NCBI RefSeq assembly: GCF_910591885.1
Contig: NC_063275.1
Span: 6,126,501-6,190,500, forward strand
DNA: 64,000 bases
Origin: Bombus terrestris
Lineage: Eukaryota; Arthropoda; Insecta; Hymenoptera; Apidae
Direction: 5' to 3'
The first letter of the stretch is position 1. Each line of letters opens with the position of its first letter. Shown here one piece after another: positions 12,374 through 23,302 of this stretch. The notes below the pieces were generated by a model. That model did not search any database, was not told where the DNA came from, and saw only the letters and a list, made by a program, of their open reading frames with translations. Position numbers and translations under genes: made by a program.

Positions 12374-12519
12374 GCTCGTAAAAAAATGGTCCAACCTCAC
12401 AACCGATCCGGCTCGCTCGCAAATTTGAAGTAAATCGCCTCCATATCGAAGGACGAACGCAGGTGGGATTGGTTTTAGGTTAGGCTATAGTTTTTCGAGC
12501 GAGCGCAGCGAGCGAGCAA
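12359..12519. repeat. Inverted-arm module within the monomer (MITE-like), B-class example
   Basis: The left arm at 12359-12378 (TTGCTCGCTCCGCACGCTCG, then a run of A) straddles the monomer junction. The right arm at 12491-12519 starts with TTTTT and ends GCGAGCGAGCAA. The reverse complement of the right arm begins TTGCTCGCTCG and ends CTCGCTCGAAAAA, so the pair is an imperfect inverted repeat around a ~110-bp interior. The same arrangement recurs in every monomer, 161-165 bp long depending on A or B arm class and 13 bp shorter in deletion monomers. The right arm is also a mirror repeat: CGAGCGAGCG, CA, GCGAGCGAGC. No clear target-site duplication flanks it. A MITE origin is inference; a hairpin-forming satellite segment is the alternative. 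Confidence 0.75.
12475..12484. other. Two TTAGG units inside the monomer
   Basis: TTAGGTTAGG sits just before GCTATAG and the right arm in many monomers (those with GGTTTTAGGTTAGGC). Others have TTTTATGTTAGGC, TATACTAGGC or TTAGGTAAGGC, with at most one unit. TTAGG is the usual arthropod telomere unit. Two units are too few to call telomeric DNA. Confidence 0.55.
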
Positions 12520-15405
12520 TGCGTAAACGTGCGTCACAAACCAATTGATTGGCACGAAGGTACATAGAAATATTTGCACCAGCCCGAGGAGCCGGAAGCT
12601 TTTATCGAATTGCTCACTGAGCAAAGTTTACATGTTATCAATAGTTTTACACAAAGAGTAATAGTTCGACGAAGTACAGTGCAACGTGGGTACCAGTATC
12701 GCTGAGAAAACTTGGAAATAACCGGAACTAAATGTAAGGAAATATAAAGTATATGTGTAACCAGGAAGTTGAAACTAATGAAAATATATGTTAGGAACTA
12801 TGAAGTATGTGTGTAGCATGAAAATTGTAATCGTTGCTTGCTCGCAGCGTGCGCTCGTAAAAATCTAGTCCAACCTCACAACCGATGCGGCTCGCTCTCA
12901 AATTTGAAGTAAATCGCCTTCTTATCGAAGGTCGAACGCCAGTGTGATTGGTTTTATGTTAGGCTATAGTTTTTCGAGCGAGCGCAGCGAGCGAGCAATG
13001 CCTAAACGTGCGTCTCAATCCAATTCATTGGCACGTAGGCACAAAGAAATAATTGCACCTGCCCGAAGAGCCGGAAGCTTTTATCGAATTGCTCACTGAG
13101 CAAAGTTTACATGTTATCAATAGTTTTACACAAAGAGTAATAGTTCGACGAAGTACAGTGCAACGTGAGTACCAGTATCGCTGAGAAAACTTGGAAATAA
13201 CCGGAACTAAATGTAAGGAAATATAAAGTATATGTATAACCAGGAAGTTGAAACTAATGAAAATATATGTTAGGAACTATGAAGTATGTGTGTAGCATGA
13301 AAATTGTAATGGTTGCTCGCTCCGCACGCTCGTAAAAAAATGGTCCTACCTCACAAGCGATGCGGCTCGCACTCAAATTTGAAGTAAATCGCCTTCTTAT
13401 CGAAGGTCGAACGCAGGTGGGATTGGTTTTAGGTTAGGCTATAGTTTTTCGAGCGAGCGCAGCGAGCGAGCAATGCGTAAACGTGCGTCACAAACCAATT
13501 GATTGGCACGAAGGTACATAGAAATATTTGCACCAGCCCGAGGAGCCGGAAGCTTTTATCGAATTGCTCACTGAGCAAAGTTTACATGTTATCAATAGTT
13601 TTACACAAAGAGTAATAGTTCGACGAAGTAAAGTGCAACGTGAGTACCAGTATCGCTGAGAAAACTTGGAAATAACCGGAACTAAATGTAAGGAAATATA
13701 AAGTATATGTATAACCAGGAAGTTGAAACTAATGAAAATATATGTTAGGAACTATGAAGTATGTGTGTAGCATGAAAATTGTAATCGTTGCTTGCTCGCA
13801 GCGTGCGCTAGTAAAAATCTAGTCCAACCTCACAACCGATGCGACTCGCTCTCAAATTTGAAGTAAATCGCCTTCTTATCGAAGGTCGAACGCCAGTGGG
13901 ATTGGTTTTATACTAGGCTATAGTTTTTCGAGCGAGCGCAGCGAGCGAGCAATGCCTAAACGTGCGTCTCAATCCAATTCATTGGCACGTAGGCACATAG
14001 AAATAATTGCACCTGCCCGAAGAGCCGGAAGCTTTTATCGAATTGCTCACTGAGCAAAGTTTACATGTTATCAATAGTTTTACACAAAGAGTAATAGTTC
14101 GACGAAGTACAGTGCAACGTGAGTACCAGTATCGCTGAGAAAACTTGGAAATAACCGGAACTAAATGTAAGGAAATATAAAGTATATGTATAACCAGGAA
14201 GATGAAACTAATGAAAATATATGTTAGGAATTATATAGAATGTGTGTAGCATAAAATTATAATCGTTGCTCGCTCCGCACGCTCGTAAAAAAATGGTCCA
14301 ACCTCACAACCGATCCGGCTCGCTCGCAAATTTGAAGTAAATCGCCTCCATATCAAAGGGCGACCGCAGGTGGGATTGGTTTTAGGTTAGGCTATAGTTT
14401 TTCGAGCGAGCGCAGCGAGCGAGCAATGCGTAAACGTGCGTCACAAACCTATTGATTAGCACATAGGTACACAGAAATATTTGCACCTGCCCGAGGAGCC
14501 GGAAGCTTTTATCGAATTGCTCACTGAGCAAAGTTTACATGTTATCAATTGTTTTACACAAAGAGAAATAGTTCGACGAAGTACAGTGCAACGTGAGTAC
14601 CAGTATCGCTGAGAAAACTTGGAACTAACCGGAACTAAATGTAAGGAAATATAAAGTATATGTATAACCAGGAAGTTGAAACTAATGAAAATATATGTTA
14701 GGAACTATGAAGTATGTGTGTAGCATGAAAATTGTAATCGTTGCTTGCTCGCAGCATGCGCTCGTAAAAATCTAGTCCAACCTCACAACCGATGCGGCTC
14801 GCTCTCAAATTTGAAGTAAATCGCCTTCTTATCGAAGGTCGAACGCCAGTGGGATTGGTTTTATGTTAGGCTATAGTTTTTCGAGCGAGCACAGCGAGCG
14901 AGCAATGCCTAAACGTGCGTCTCAATCCAATTCATTCGCACGTAGGCACATAGAAATAATTGCACCTGCCCGAAGAGCCGGAAGCTTTTATCGAATTGCT
15001 CACTGAGCAAAGTTTACATGTTATCAATAGTTTTACACAAAGAGTAATAGTTCGACGAAGTTCAGTGCAACGTGAGTACCAGTATCGCTAAGAAAACTTG
15101 GAACTAACCGGAACTAAATGTAAGGAAATATAAAGTATATGTATAACCAGGAAGTTGAAACTAATGAAAATATATGTTAGGAACTATGAAGTATGTGTGT
15201 AGCATGAAAATTGTAATAGTTGCTTGCTCGCAGCGTGCGCTCGTAAAAATCTAGTCCAACCTCACAACCGATGCGGCTCGCTCTCAAATTTGAAGTAAAT
15301 CGCCTTCTTATCGAAGGTCGAACGCCAGTGGGATTGGTTTTATGTTAGGCTATAGTTTTTCGAGCGAACGCAGCGAGCGAGCAATGCCTAAACGTGCGTC
15401 TCAAT

Positions 15406-15417
15406 CCAATTCATTGG
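15406..15417. other. CCAAT inverted pair (CCAATTCATTGG)
   Basis: CCAAT and ATTGG face each other across two bases. GCCTAAACG-type monomers have CCAATTCATTGG and many GCGTAAACG-type monomers have CCAATTGATTGG, so the dyad survives although neighbouring bases differ. It is lost where the sequence reads ATTAGC, TTTGC or ATTCGC. Conservation across two haplotypes is suggestive, but no regulatory role is shown. Confidence 0.5.
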
Positions 15418-15474
15418 CACGTAGGCACATAGAAATAATTGCACCTGCCCGAAGAGCCGGAAGCTTTTATCGAA

Positions 15475-15489
15475 TTGCTCACTGAGCAA
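15475..15489. other. Conserved 15-bp dyad TTGCTCACTGAGCAA
   Basis: Seven-base arms (TTGCTCA and TGAGCAA) form a perfect inverted repeat around one C. It occurs once per monomer at about position 237. I saw it disturbed in only a few monomers, for example near 5488 (CTCACTCAGC), 23077, 23545, 25454, 25919, 48722 and 53479. A dimeric DNA-binding protein site is a reasonable guess, but nothing in the window identifies a protein. Confidence 0.7.
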
Positions 15490-16173
15490 AGTTTACATGT
15501 TATCAATAGTTTTACACAAAGAGTAATAGTTCGACGAAGTACAGTGCAACGTGAGTACCAGTATCGCTGAGAAAACTTGGAAATAACCGGAACTAAATGT
15601 AAGGAAATATAAAGTATATGTATAACCAGGAAGTTGAAACTAATGAAAATATATGTTAGGAATTATATAGAATGTGTGTAGCATAAAATTGTAATCGTTG
15701 CTCGCTCCGCACGCTCGTAAAAAAATGGTCCAACCTCACAACCGATCCGGCTCGCTCGCAAATTTGAAGTAAATCGCCTCCATATCGAAGGACGAACGCA
15801 GGTGGGATTGGTTTTAGGTTAGGCTATAGTTTTTCGAGCGAGCAATGCGTAAACGTGCGTCACAAACCAATTGATTAGCACGTAGGTACACAGAAATATT
15901 TGCACCTGCCCGAGGAGCCGGAAGCTTTTATCGAATTGCTCACTGAGCAAAGTTTACATGTTATCAATTGTTTTACACAAAGAGAAATAGTTCGACGAAG
16001 TACAGTGCAACGTGAGTACCAGTATCGCTGAGAAAACTTGGAACTAACCGGAACTAAATGTAAGGAAATATAAAGTATATGTATAACCAGGAAGTTGAAA
16101 CTAATGAAAATATATGTTAGGAATTATATAGAATGTGTGTAGCATAAAATTGTAATCGTTGCACGCTCCGCAC

Positions 16174-16647
16174 GCTCGTAAAAAAATGGTCCAACCTCAC
16201 AACCGATCCGGCACGTTCGCAAATTTGAAGTGAATTGCCTCCTTACCGAAAAACGAACGAAAGAGGGATTGGTTTTAGGTTAGGCTATAGTTTTTCGAGC
16301 GAGCGCAGCGAGCGAGCAATGCGTAAACGTGCGTCACAAACCAATTGATTAGCACGTAGGTACATAGAAATATTTGCACCAGCCCGAGGAGCCGGAAGCT
16401 TTTATCGAATTGCTCACTGAGCAAAGTTTACATGTTATCAATTGTTTTACACAAAGAGTAATAGTTCGGCGAAGTGCAGTGCAACGTGAGTACCAGTATC
16501 GCTGAGAAAACTTGGAAATAACCGGAACTAAATGTAAGGAAATATAAAGTATATGTATAACCAGGAAGTTGAAACTAATGAAAATATATGTTAGGAATTA
16601 TATAGAATATGTGTAGCATAAAATTGTAATCGTTGCTCGCTCCGCAC
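16174..16647. repeat. Divergent monomer P12, copy 2
   Basis: It carries the same front-end changes as the copy at 9041 (GCACGTTCGC, GTGAATTGCC, CCTTACCG, AACGAAAGAGGG) and the same AGAATATGTG tail. It is preceded by P11 (15713) and followed by P1 (16648), as in the first HOR copy. Confidence 0.88.
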
Positions 16648-18079
16648 GCTCGTAAAAATCTAGTCCAACCTCACAACCGATGCGGGTCGCTCTCAAACTT
16701 GAAGTAAATCGCGTTCTTATCGAAGGTCGAACGCCAGTGGGATTGGTTTTAGGTTAGGCTATAGTTGTTCGAGCGAGCGCAGCGAGCGAGCAATGCGTAA
16801 ACGTGCGTCACAAACCAATTGATTGGCACGAAGGTACATAGAAATATTTGCACCAGCCCGAGGAGCCGGAAGCTTTTATCGAATTGCTCACTGAGCAAAG
16901 TTTACATGTTATCAATAGTTTTACACAAAGAGTAATAGTTCGACGAAGAACAGTGCAACGTGAGTACCAGTATCGCTGAGAAAACTTGGAAATAACCGGA
17001 ACTAAATGTAAGGAAATATGAAGTATATGTATAACGAGGAAGTTGAAACTAATGAAAATATATGTTAGGAACTATGAAGTATGTGTGTAGCATGAAAATT
17101 GTAATCGTTGCTTGCTCGCAGCGTGCGCTCGTAAAAATCTAGTCCAACCTCACAACCGATGCGGCTCGCTCTCAAATTTGAAGTAAATCGCCTTCTTATC
17201 GAAGGTCGAACGCCAGTGGGATTGGTTTTAGGTTAGGCTATAGTTTTTCGAGCGAGCGCAGCGAGCGAGCAATGCGTATACGTGCGTCACAAACCAATTG
17301 ATTTGCACGTAGGTACACAGAAATATTTGCATCTACCCGAGGAGCCGGAAGCTTTTATCGAATTGCTCACTGAGCAAAGTTTACATGTTATCAATTGTTT
17401 TACACAAAGAGTAATAGTTCGGCGAAGTGCAGTGCAACGTGAGTACCAGTATCGCTGAGAAAACTTGGAAATAACCGGAACTAAATGTAAGGAAATATAA
17501 AGTATATGTATAACCAGGAAGTTGAAACTAATGAAAATATATGTTAGGAATTATATAGAATGTGTGTAGCATAAAATTGTAATCGTTGCTCGCTCCGCAC
17601 GCTCGTAAAAAAATGGTACAGCCTCACAACCGATCCGGCTCGCTCGCAAATTTGAAGTAAATCGCCTCTATATCGAAGGACGAACGCAGGTGGGATTGGT
17701 TTTAGGTAAGGCTATAGTTTTTCGAGCGAGCGCAGCGAGCGAGCAATGCCTAAACGTGCGTCTCAATCCAATTCATTGGCACGTAGGCACATAGAAATAA
17801 TTGCACCTGCCCGAAGAGCCGGAAGCTTTTATCGAATTGCTCACTGAGCAAAGATTACATGTTATCAATAGTTTTACACAAAGAGAAATAGTTCGACGAA
17901 GTACAGTGCAACGTGAGTACCAGTATCGCTGAGAAAACTTGGAACTAACCGGAACTAAATGTAAGGAAATATAAAGTATATGTATAACCAGGAAGTTGAA
18001 ACTAATGAAAATATATGTTAGGAACTATGAAGTATGTGTGTAGCATGAAAATTGTAATCGTTGCTTGCTCGCAGCATGC

Positions 18080-19511
18080 GCTCGTAAAAATCTAGTCCAA
18101 CCTCACAACCGATGCGGCTCGCTCTCAAACTTGAAGTAAATCGCGTTCTTATCGAAGGTCGAACGCCAGTGGGATTGGTTTTAGGTTAGGCTATAGTTGT
18201 TCGAGCGAGCGCAGCGAGCGAGCAATGCGTAAACGTGCGTCACAAACCAATTGATTGGCACGAAGGTACATAGAAATATTTGCACCAGCCCGAGGAGCCG
18301 GAAGCTTTTATCGAATTGCTCACTGAGCAAAGTTTACATGTTATCAATAGTTTTACACAAAGAGTAATAGTTCGACGAAGAACAGTGCAACGTGAGTACC
18401 AGTATCGCTGAGAAAACTTGGAAATAACCGGAACTAACTGTAAGGAAATATGAAGTATATGTATAACTAGGAAGTTGAAACTAATGAAAATATATGTTAG
18501 GAACTATGAAGTATGTGTGTAGCATGAAAATTGTAATCGTTGCTTGCTCGCAGCGTGCGCTCGTAAAAATCTAGTCCAACCTCACAACCGATGCGGCTCG
18601 CTCTCAAATTTGAAGTAAATCGCCTTCTTATCGAAGGTCGAACGCCAGTGGGATTGGTTTTAGGTTAGGCTATAGTTTTTCGAGCGAGCGCAGCGAGCGA
18701 GCAATGCGTATACGTGCGTCACAAACCAATTGATTTGCACGTAGGTACACAGAAATATTTGCACCTACCCGAGGAGCCGGAAGCTTTTATCGAATTGCTC
18801 ACTGAGCAAAGTTTACATGTTATCAATTGTTTTACACAAAGAGTAATAGTTCGGCGAAGTGCAGTGCAACGTGAGTACCAGTATCGCTGAGAAAACTTGG
18901 AAATAACCGGAACTAAATGTAAGGAAATATAAAGTATATGTATAACCAGGAAGTTGAAACTAATGAAAATATATGTTAGGAATTATATAGAATGTGTGTA
19001 GCATAAAATTGTAATCGTTGCTCGCTCCGCACGCTCGTAAAAAAATGGTACAGCCTCACAACCGATCCGGCTCGCTCGCAAATTTGAAGTAAATCGCCTC
19101 TATATCGAAGGACGAACGCAGGTGGGATTGGTTTTAGGTAAGGCTATAGTTTTTCGAGCGAGCGCAGCGAGCGAGCAATGCCTAAACGTGCGTCTCAATC
19201 CAATTCATTGGCACGTAGGCACATAGAAATAATTGCACCTGCCCGAAGAGCCGGAAGCTTTTATCGAATTGCTCACTGAGCAAAGATTACATGTTATCAA
19301 TAGTTTTACACAAAGAGAAATAGTTCGACGAAGTACAGTGCAACGTGAGTACCAGTATCGCTGAGAAAACTTGGAACTAACCGGAACTAAATGTAAGGAA
19401 ATATAAAGTATATGTATAACCAGGAAGTTGAAACTAATGAAAATATATGTTAGGAACTATGAAGTATGTGTGTAGCATGAAAATTGTAATCGTTGCTTGC
19501 TCGCAGCATGC
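18080..19511. repeat. Tandem copy of a P1-P2-P3 trimer, 1,432 bp
   Basis: Monomers at 18080, 18559 and 19033 repeat those at 16648, 17127 and 17601 at a constant 1,432-bp offset. The shared variants are GTTGTTCG, GCGTATACG, GGTACAGCC with GGTAAGGC, and the GCAGCATGCGC junction. A few private changes separate the copies (GGGTCGC against GGCTCGC; CTAACTGTAAGG at about 18433), so the duplication is young but not zero-age. Confidence 0.9.
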
Positions 19512-19990
19512 GCTCGTAAAAATCTAGTCCAACCTCACAACCGATGCGGCTCGCTCTCAAATTTGAAGTAAATCGCCTTCTTATCGAAGGTCGAACGCCA
19601 GTGGGATTGGTTTTATACTAGGCTATAGTTTTTCGAGCGAGCGCAGCGAGCGAGCAATGCCTAAACGTGCGTCTCAATCCAATTCATTGGCACGTAGGCA
19701 CATAGAAATAATTGCACCTGCCCGAAGAGCCGGAAGCTTTTATCGAATTGCTCACTGAGCAAAGTTTACATGTTATCAATAGTTTTACACAAAGAGTAAT
19801 AGTTCGACGAAGTTCAGTGCAACGTGAGTACCAGTATCGCTAAGAAAACTTGGAACTAACCGGAACTAAATGTAAGGAAATATAAAGTATATGTATAACC
19901 AGGAAGTTGAAACTAATGAAAATATATGTTAGGAACTATGAAGTATGTGTGTAGCATGAAAATTGTAATAGTTGCTTGCTCGCAGCGTGC
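19512..19990. repeat. Chimeric monomer: P7 front, P9 back
   Basis: The front half carries TATACTAGG and the CATTGGCACGTAGG block of P7. The back half carries AAGTTCAGTG, GCTAAGAAA and TAATAGTTGC of P9. It directly follows the duplicated trimer, so the switch removes slots P4 to P6 and P8 from the expected order. This fits an unequal exchange that skipped part of an HOR unit. Confidence 0.82.
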
Positions 19991-22900
19991 GCTCGTAAAA
20001 ATCTAGTCCAACCTCACAACCGATGCGGCTCGCTCTCAAATTTGAAGTAAATCGCCTTCTTATCGAAGGTCGAACGCCAGTGGGATTGGTTTTATGTTAG
20101 GCTATAGTTTTTCGAGCGAACGCAGCGAGCGAGCAATGCCTAAACGTGCGTCTCAATCCAATTCATTGGCACGTAGGCACATAGAAATAATTGCACCTGC
20201 CCGAAGAGCCGGAAGCTTTTATCGAATTGCTCACTGAGCAAAGTTTACATGTTATCAATAGTTTTACACAAAGAGTAATAGTTCGACGAAGTACAGTGCA
20301 ACGTGAGTACCAGTATCGCTGAGAAAACTTGGAAATAACCGGAACTAAATGTAAGGAAATATAAAGTATATGTATAACCAGGAAGTTGAAACTAATGAAA
20401 ATATATGTTAGGAATTATATAGAATGTGTGTAGCATAAAATTGTAATCGTTGCTCGCTCCGCACGCTCGTAAAAAAATGGTCCAACCCCACAACCGATCC
20501 GGCTCGCTCGCAAATTTGAAGTAAATCGCCTCCATATCGAAGGACGAACGCAGGTGGGATTGGTTTTAGGTTAGGCTATAGTTTTTCGAGCGAGCAATGC
20601 GTAAACGTGCGTCACAAACCAATTGATTAGCACGTAGGTACACAGAAATATTTGCACCTGCCCGAGGAGCCGGAAGCTTTTATCGAATTGCTCACTGAGC
20701 AAAGTTTACATGTTATCAATTGTTTTACACAAAGAGAAATAGTTCGACGAAGTACAGTGCAACGTGAGTACCAGTATCGCTGAGAAAACTTGGAACTAAC
20801 CGGAACTAAATGTAAGGAAATATAAAGTATATGTATAACCAGGAAGTTGAAACTAATGAAAATATATGTTAGGAACTATGAAGTATGTGTGTAGCATGAA
20901 AATTGTAATCGTTGCTTGCTCGCAGCATGCGCTCGTAAAAATCTAGTCCAACCTCACAACCGATGCGGCTCGCTCTCAAATTTAAAGTAAATCGCCTTCT
21001 TATCGAAGGTCGAACGCCAGTGGGATTGGTTTTATGTTAGGCTATAGTTTTTCGAGCGAGCGCAGCGAGCGAGCAATGCGTAAACGTGCGTCACAAACCA
21101 ATTGATTAGCACGTAGGTACACAGAAATATTTGCACCTGCCCGAGGAGCCGGAAGCTTTTATCGAATTGCTCACTGAGCAAAGTTTACATGTTATCAAAT
21201 GTTTTACACAAAGAGAAATAGTTCGACGAAGTTCAGTGCAACGTGAGTACCAGTATCGCTAAGAAAACTTGGAACTAACCGGAACTAAATGTAAGGAAAT
21301 ATAAAGTATATGTATAACCAGGAAGTTGAAACTAATGAAAATATATGTTAGGAACTATGAAGTATGTGTGTAGCATGAAAATTGTAATAGTTGCTTGCTC
21401 GCAGCGTGCGCTCGTAAAAATCTAGTCCAACCTCACAACCGATGCGGCTCGCTCTCAAATTTGAAGTAAATCGCCTTCTTATCGAAGGTCGAACGCCAGT
21501 GGGATTGGTTTTATGTTAGGCTATAGTTTTTCGAGCGAACGCAGCGAGCGAGCAATGCCTAAACGTGCGTCTCAATCCAATTCATTGGCACGTAGGCACA
21601 AAGAAATAATTGCACCTGCCCGAAGAGCCGGAAGCTTTTATCGAATTGCTCACTGAGCAAAGTTTACATGTTATCAATAGTTTTACACAAAGAGTAATAG
21701 TTCGACGAAGTACAGTGCAACGTGAGTACCAGTATCGCTAAGAAAACTTGGAACTAACCGGAACTAAATGTAAGGAAATATAAAGTATATGTATAACCAG
21801 GAAGTTGAAACTAATGAAAATATATGTTAGGAACTATGAAGTATGTGTGTAGCATGAAAATTGTAATAGTTGCTTGCTCGCAGCGTGCGCTCGTAAAAAT
21901 CTAGTCCAACCTCACAACCGATGCGGCTCGCTCTCAAATTTGAAGTAAATCGCCTTCTTATCGAAGGTCGAACGCCAGTGGGATTGGTTTTATGTTAGGC
22001 TATAGTTTTTCGAGCGAACGCAGCGAGCGAGCAATGCCTAAACGTGCGTCCCAATCCAATTCATTGGCACGTAGGCACATAGAAATAATTGCACCTGCCC
22101 GAAGAGCCGGAAGCTTTTATCGAATTGCTCACTGAGCAAAGTTTACATGTTATCAATAGTTTTACACAAAGAGTAATAGTTCGACGAAGTACAGTGCATC
22201 GTGAGTACCAGTATCGCTGAGAAAACTTGGAAATAACCGGAACTAAATGTAAGGAAATATAAAGTATATGTATAACCAGGAAGTTGAAACTAATGAAAAT
22301 ATATGTTAGGAATTATATAGAATGTGTGTAGCATAAAATTGTAATCGTTGCTCGCTCCGCACGCTCGTAAAAAAATGGTCCAACCTCACAACCGATCCGG
22401 CTCGCTCGCAAATTTGAAGTAAATCGCCTCCATATCGAAGGACGAACGCAGGTGGGATTGGTTTTAGGTTAGGCTATAGTTTTTCGAGCGAGCAATGCGT
22501 AAACGTGCGTCACAAACCAATTGATTAGCACGTAGGTACACAGAAATATTTGCACCTGCCCGAGGAGCCGGAAGCTTTTATCGAATTGCTCACTGAGCAA
22601 AGTTTACATGTTATCAATTGTTTTACACAAAGAGTAATAGTTCGACGAAGTACAGTGCAACGTGAGTACCAGTATCGCTGAGAAAACTTGGAACTAACCG
22701 GAACTAAATGTAAGGAAATATGAAGTATATGTATAACCAGGAAGTTGAAACTAATGAAAATATATGTTAGGAACTATGAAGTATGTGTGTAGCATGAAAA
22801 TTGTAATCGTTGCTTGCTCGCAGCGTGCGCTCGTAAAAATCTAGTCCAACCTCACAACCGATGCGGCTCGCTCTCAAATTTGAAGTAAATCGCCTTCTTA

Positions 22901-23302
22901 TCGAAGGTCGAACGCCAGTGGGATTGGTTTTATGTTAGGCTATAGTTTTTCGAGCGAGCGCAGCGAGCGAGCAATGCCTAAACGTGCGTCTCAATCCAAT
23001 TCATTGGCACGTAGGCACATAGAAATAATTGCACCTGCCCGAAGAGCCGGAAGCTTTTATCGAATTGCTCACTGACCAAAGTTTACATGTTATCAATAGT
23101 TTTACACAAAGAGTAATAGTTCGACGAAGTACAGTGCAACGTGAGTACCAGTATCGCTGAGAAAACTTGGAAATAACCGGAACTAAATGTAAGGAAATAT
23201 AAAGTATATGTATAACCAGGAAGTTGAAACTAATGAAAATATATGTTAGGAATTATATAGAATGTGTGTAGCATAAAATTGTAATCGTTGCTCGCTCCGC
23301 AC
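19512..23302. repeat. Rearranged block of P7 to P11-type monomers
   Basis: Monomers start at 19512, 19991, 20465, 20931, 21410, 21889, 22363 and 22829. The order is a P7/P9 chimera, P10, P11 with an A tail, a P9-like monomer, two P10-like monomers, P11, then a U-type monomer. P10-like and P11-like monomers are repeated, whereas P12, P1, P2 and P3 are absent. This is the transition zone: upstream units end in P12-P1, and from here onward the U-V pair takes that position. Confidence 0.8.

Larger units (their letters stand above)
15239..15712. repeat. Reference monomer (slot P10, 474 bp) showing the internal layout
   Basis: This monomer serves as a guide to the others. It opens with GCTCGTAAAAATCTAG, followed by the ACCTCACAACCGATGCGG and CTCGCTCTCAAATTTGAAG stretch, then TTAGGCTATAG and the right arm. 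A haplotype block follows (GCCTAAACGTGCG to CACCTGCCCGAAG), and this block varies most between monomers. The rest, from GCCGGAAGCTTTTATCG through the 15-bp dyad, TTACATGTTATC, AGTACAGTGCAACGTGAG, CTAAATGTAAGG and ATGAAAATATATGTTAGG, is nearly invariant across the array. It ends with the B-class tail and the left arm of the next module. P10 is marked by GAGCGAACGCAG in the right arm. Confidence 0.93.
12374..18079. repeat. Canonical 12-monomer higher-order repeat, 5,706 bp (lineage I)
   Basis: Monomers and their markers: 12374 P4-like (GTGTAACC); 12853 P5 (GTGTGATTGG, CACAAAGAAA, 475 bp); 13328 P6 (CAAGCGATG, AAGTAAAGTG); 13807 P7 (GCGACTCG, TATACTAGG); 14281 P8 (CATATCAAAG, CGACCGC); 14760 P9 (GCGAGCACAGCG, AAGTTCAGTG, GCTAAGAAA); 15239 P10 (GAGCGAACGCAG); 15713 P11 (13-bp deletion, 461 bp); 16174 P12 (GCACGTTCGC); 16648 P1 (CAAACTTG, GTTGTTCG); 17127 P2 (GCGTATACG); 17601 P3 (GGTACAGCC, GGTAAGGC). 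Corresponding slots here and in 4766-10946 are far more alike than neighbouring monomers, which is the definition of an HOR. From 6195 to 13328 the offset is 7,133 bp because of the extra monomers. Confidence 0.92.

Noticed and set aside
12475..12484. Interstitial telomere tract
   Set aside because: Only two TTAGG units per monomer, and many monomers have one or a degraded form. There is no longer run anywhere in the window.
12491..12519. The GAGCGAGCGCAGCGAGCGAG segment as a self-complementary palindrome
   Set aside because: It is a mirror repeat, not an inverted one. Its complement lies at the left arm ~110 bp away, so the hairpin partner is the other arm.
15239..15712. CENP-B box
   Set aside because: I compared TTCG- and CGGG-containing stretches with the pattern NTTCGNNNNANNCGGGN on both strands of the monomer and found no match with correct spacing.
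15239..15712. Splice donor-like CAACGTGAGTACC in each monomer
   Set aside because: A GTGAGT match alone is expected by chance, and no exon, acceptor pairing or open frame supports an intron.
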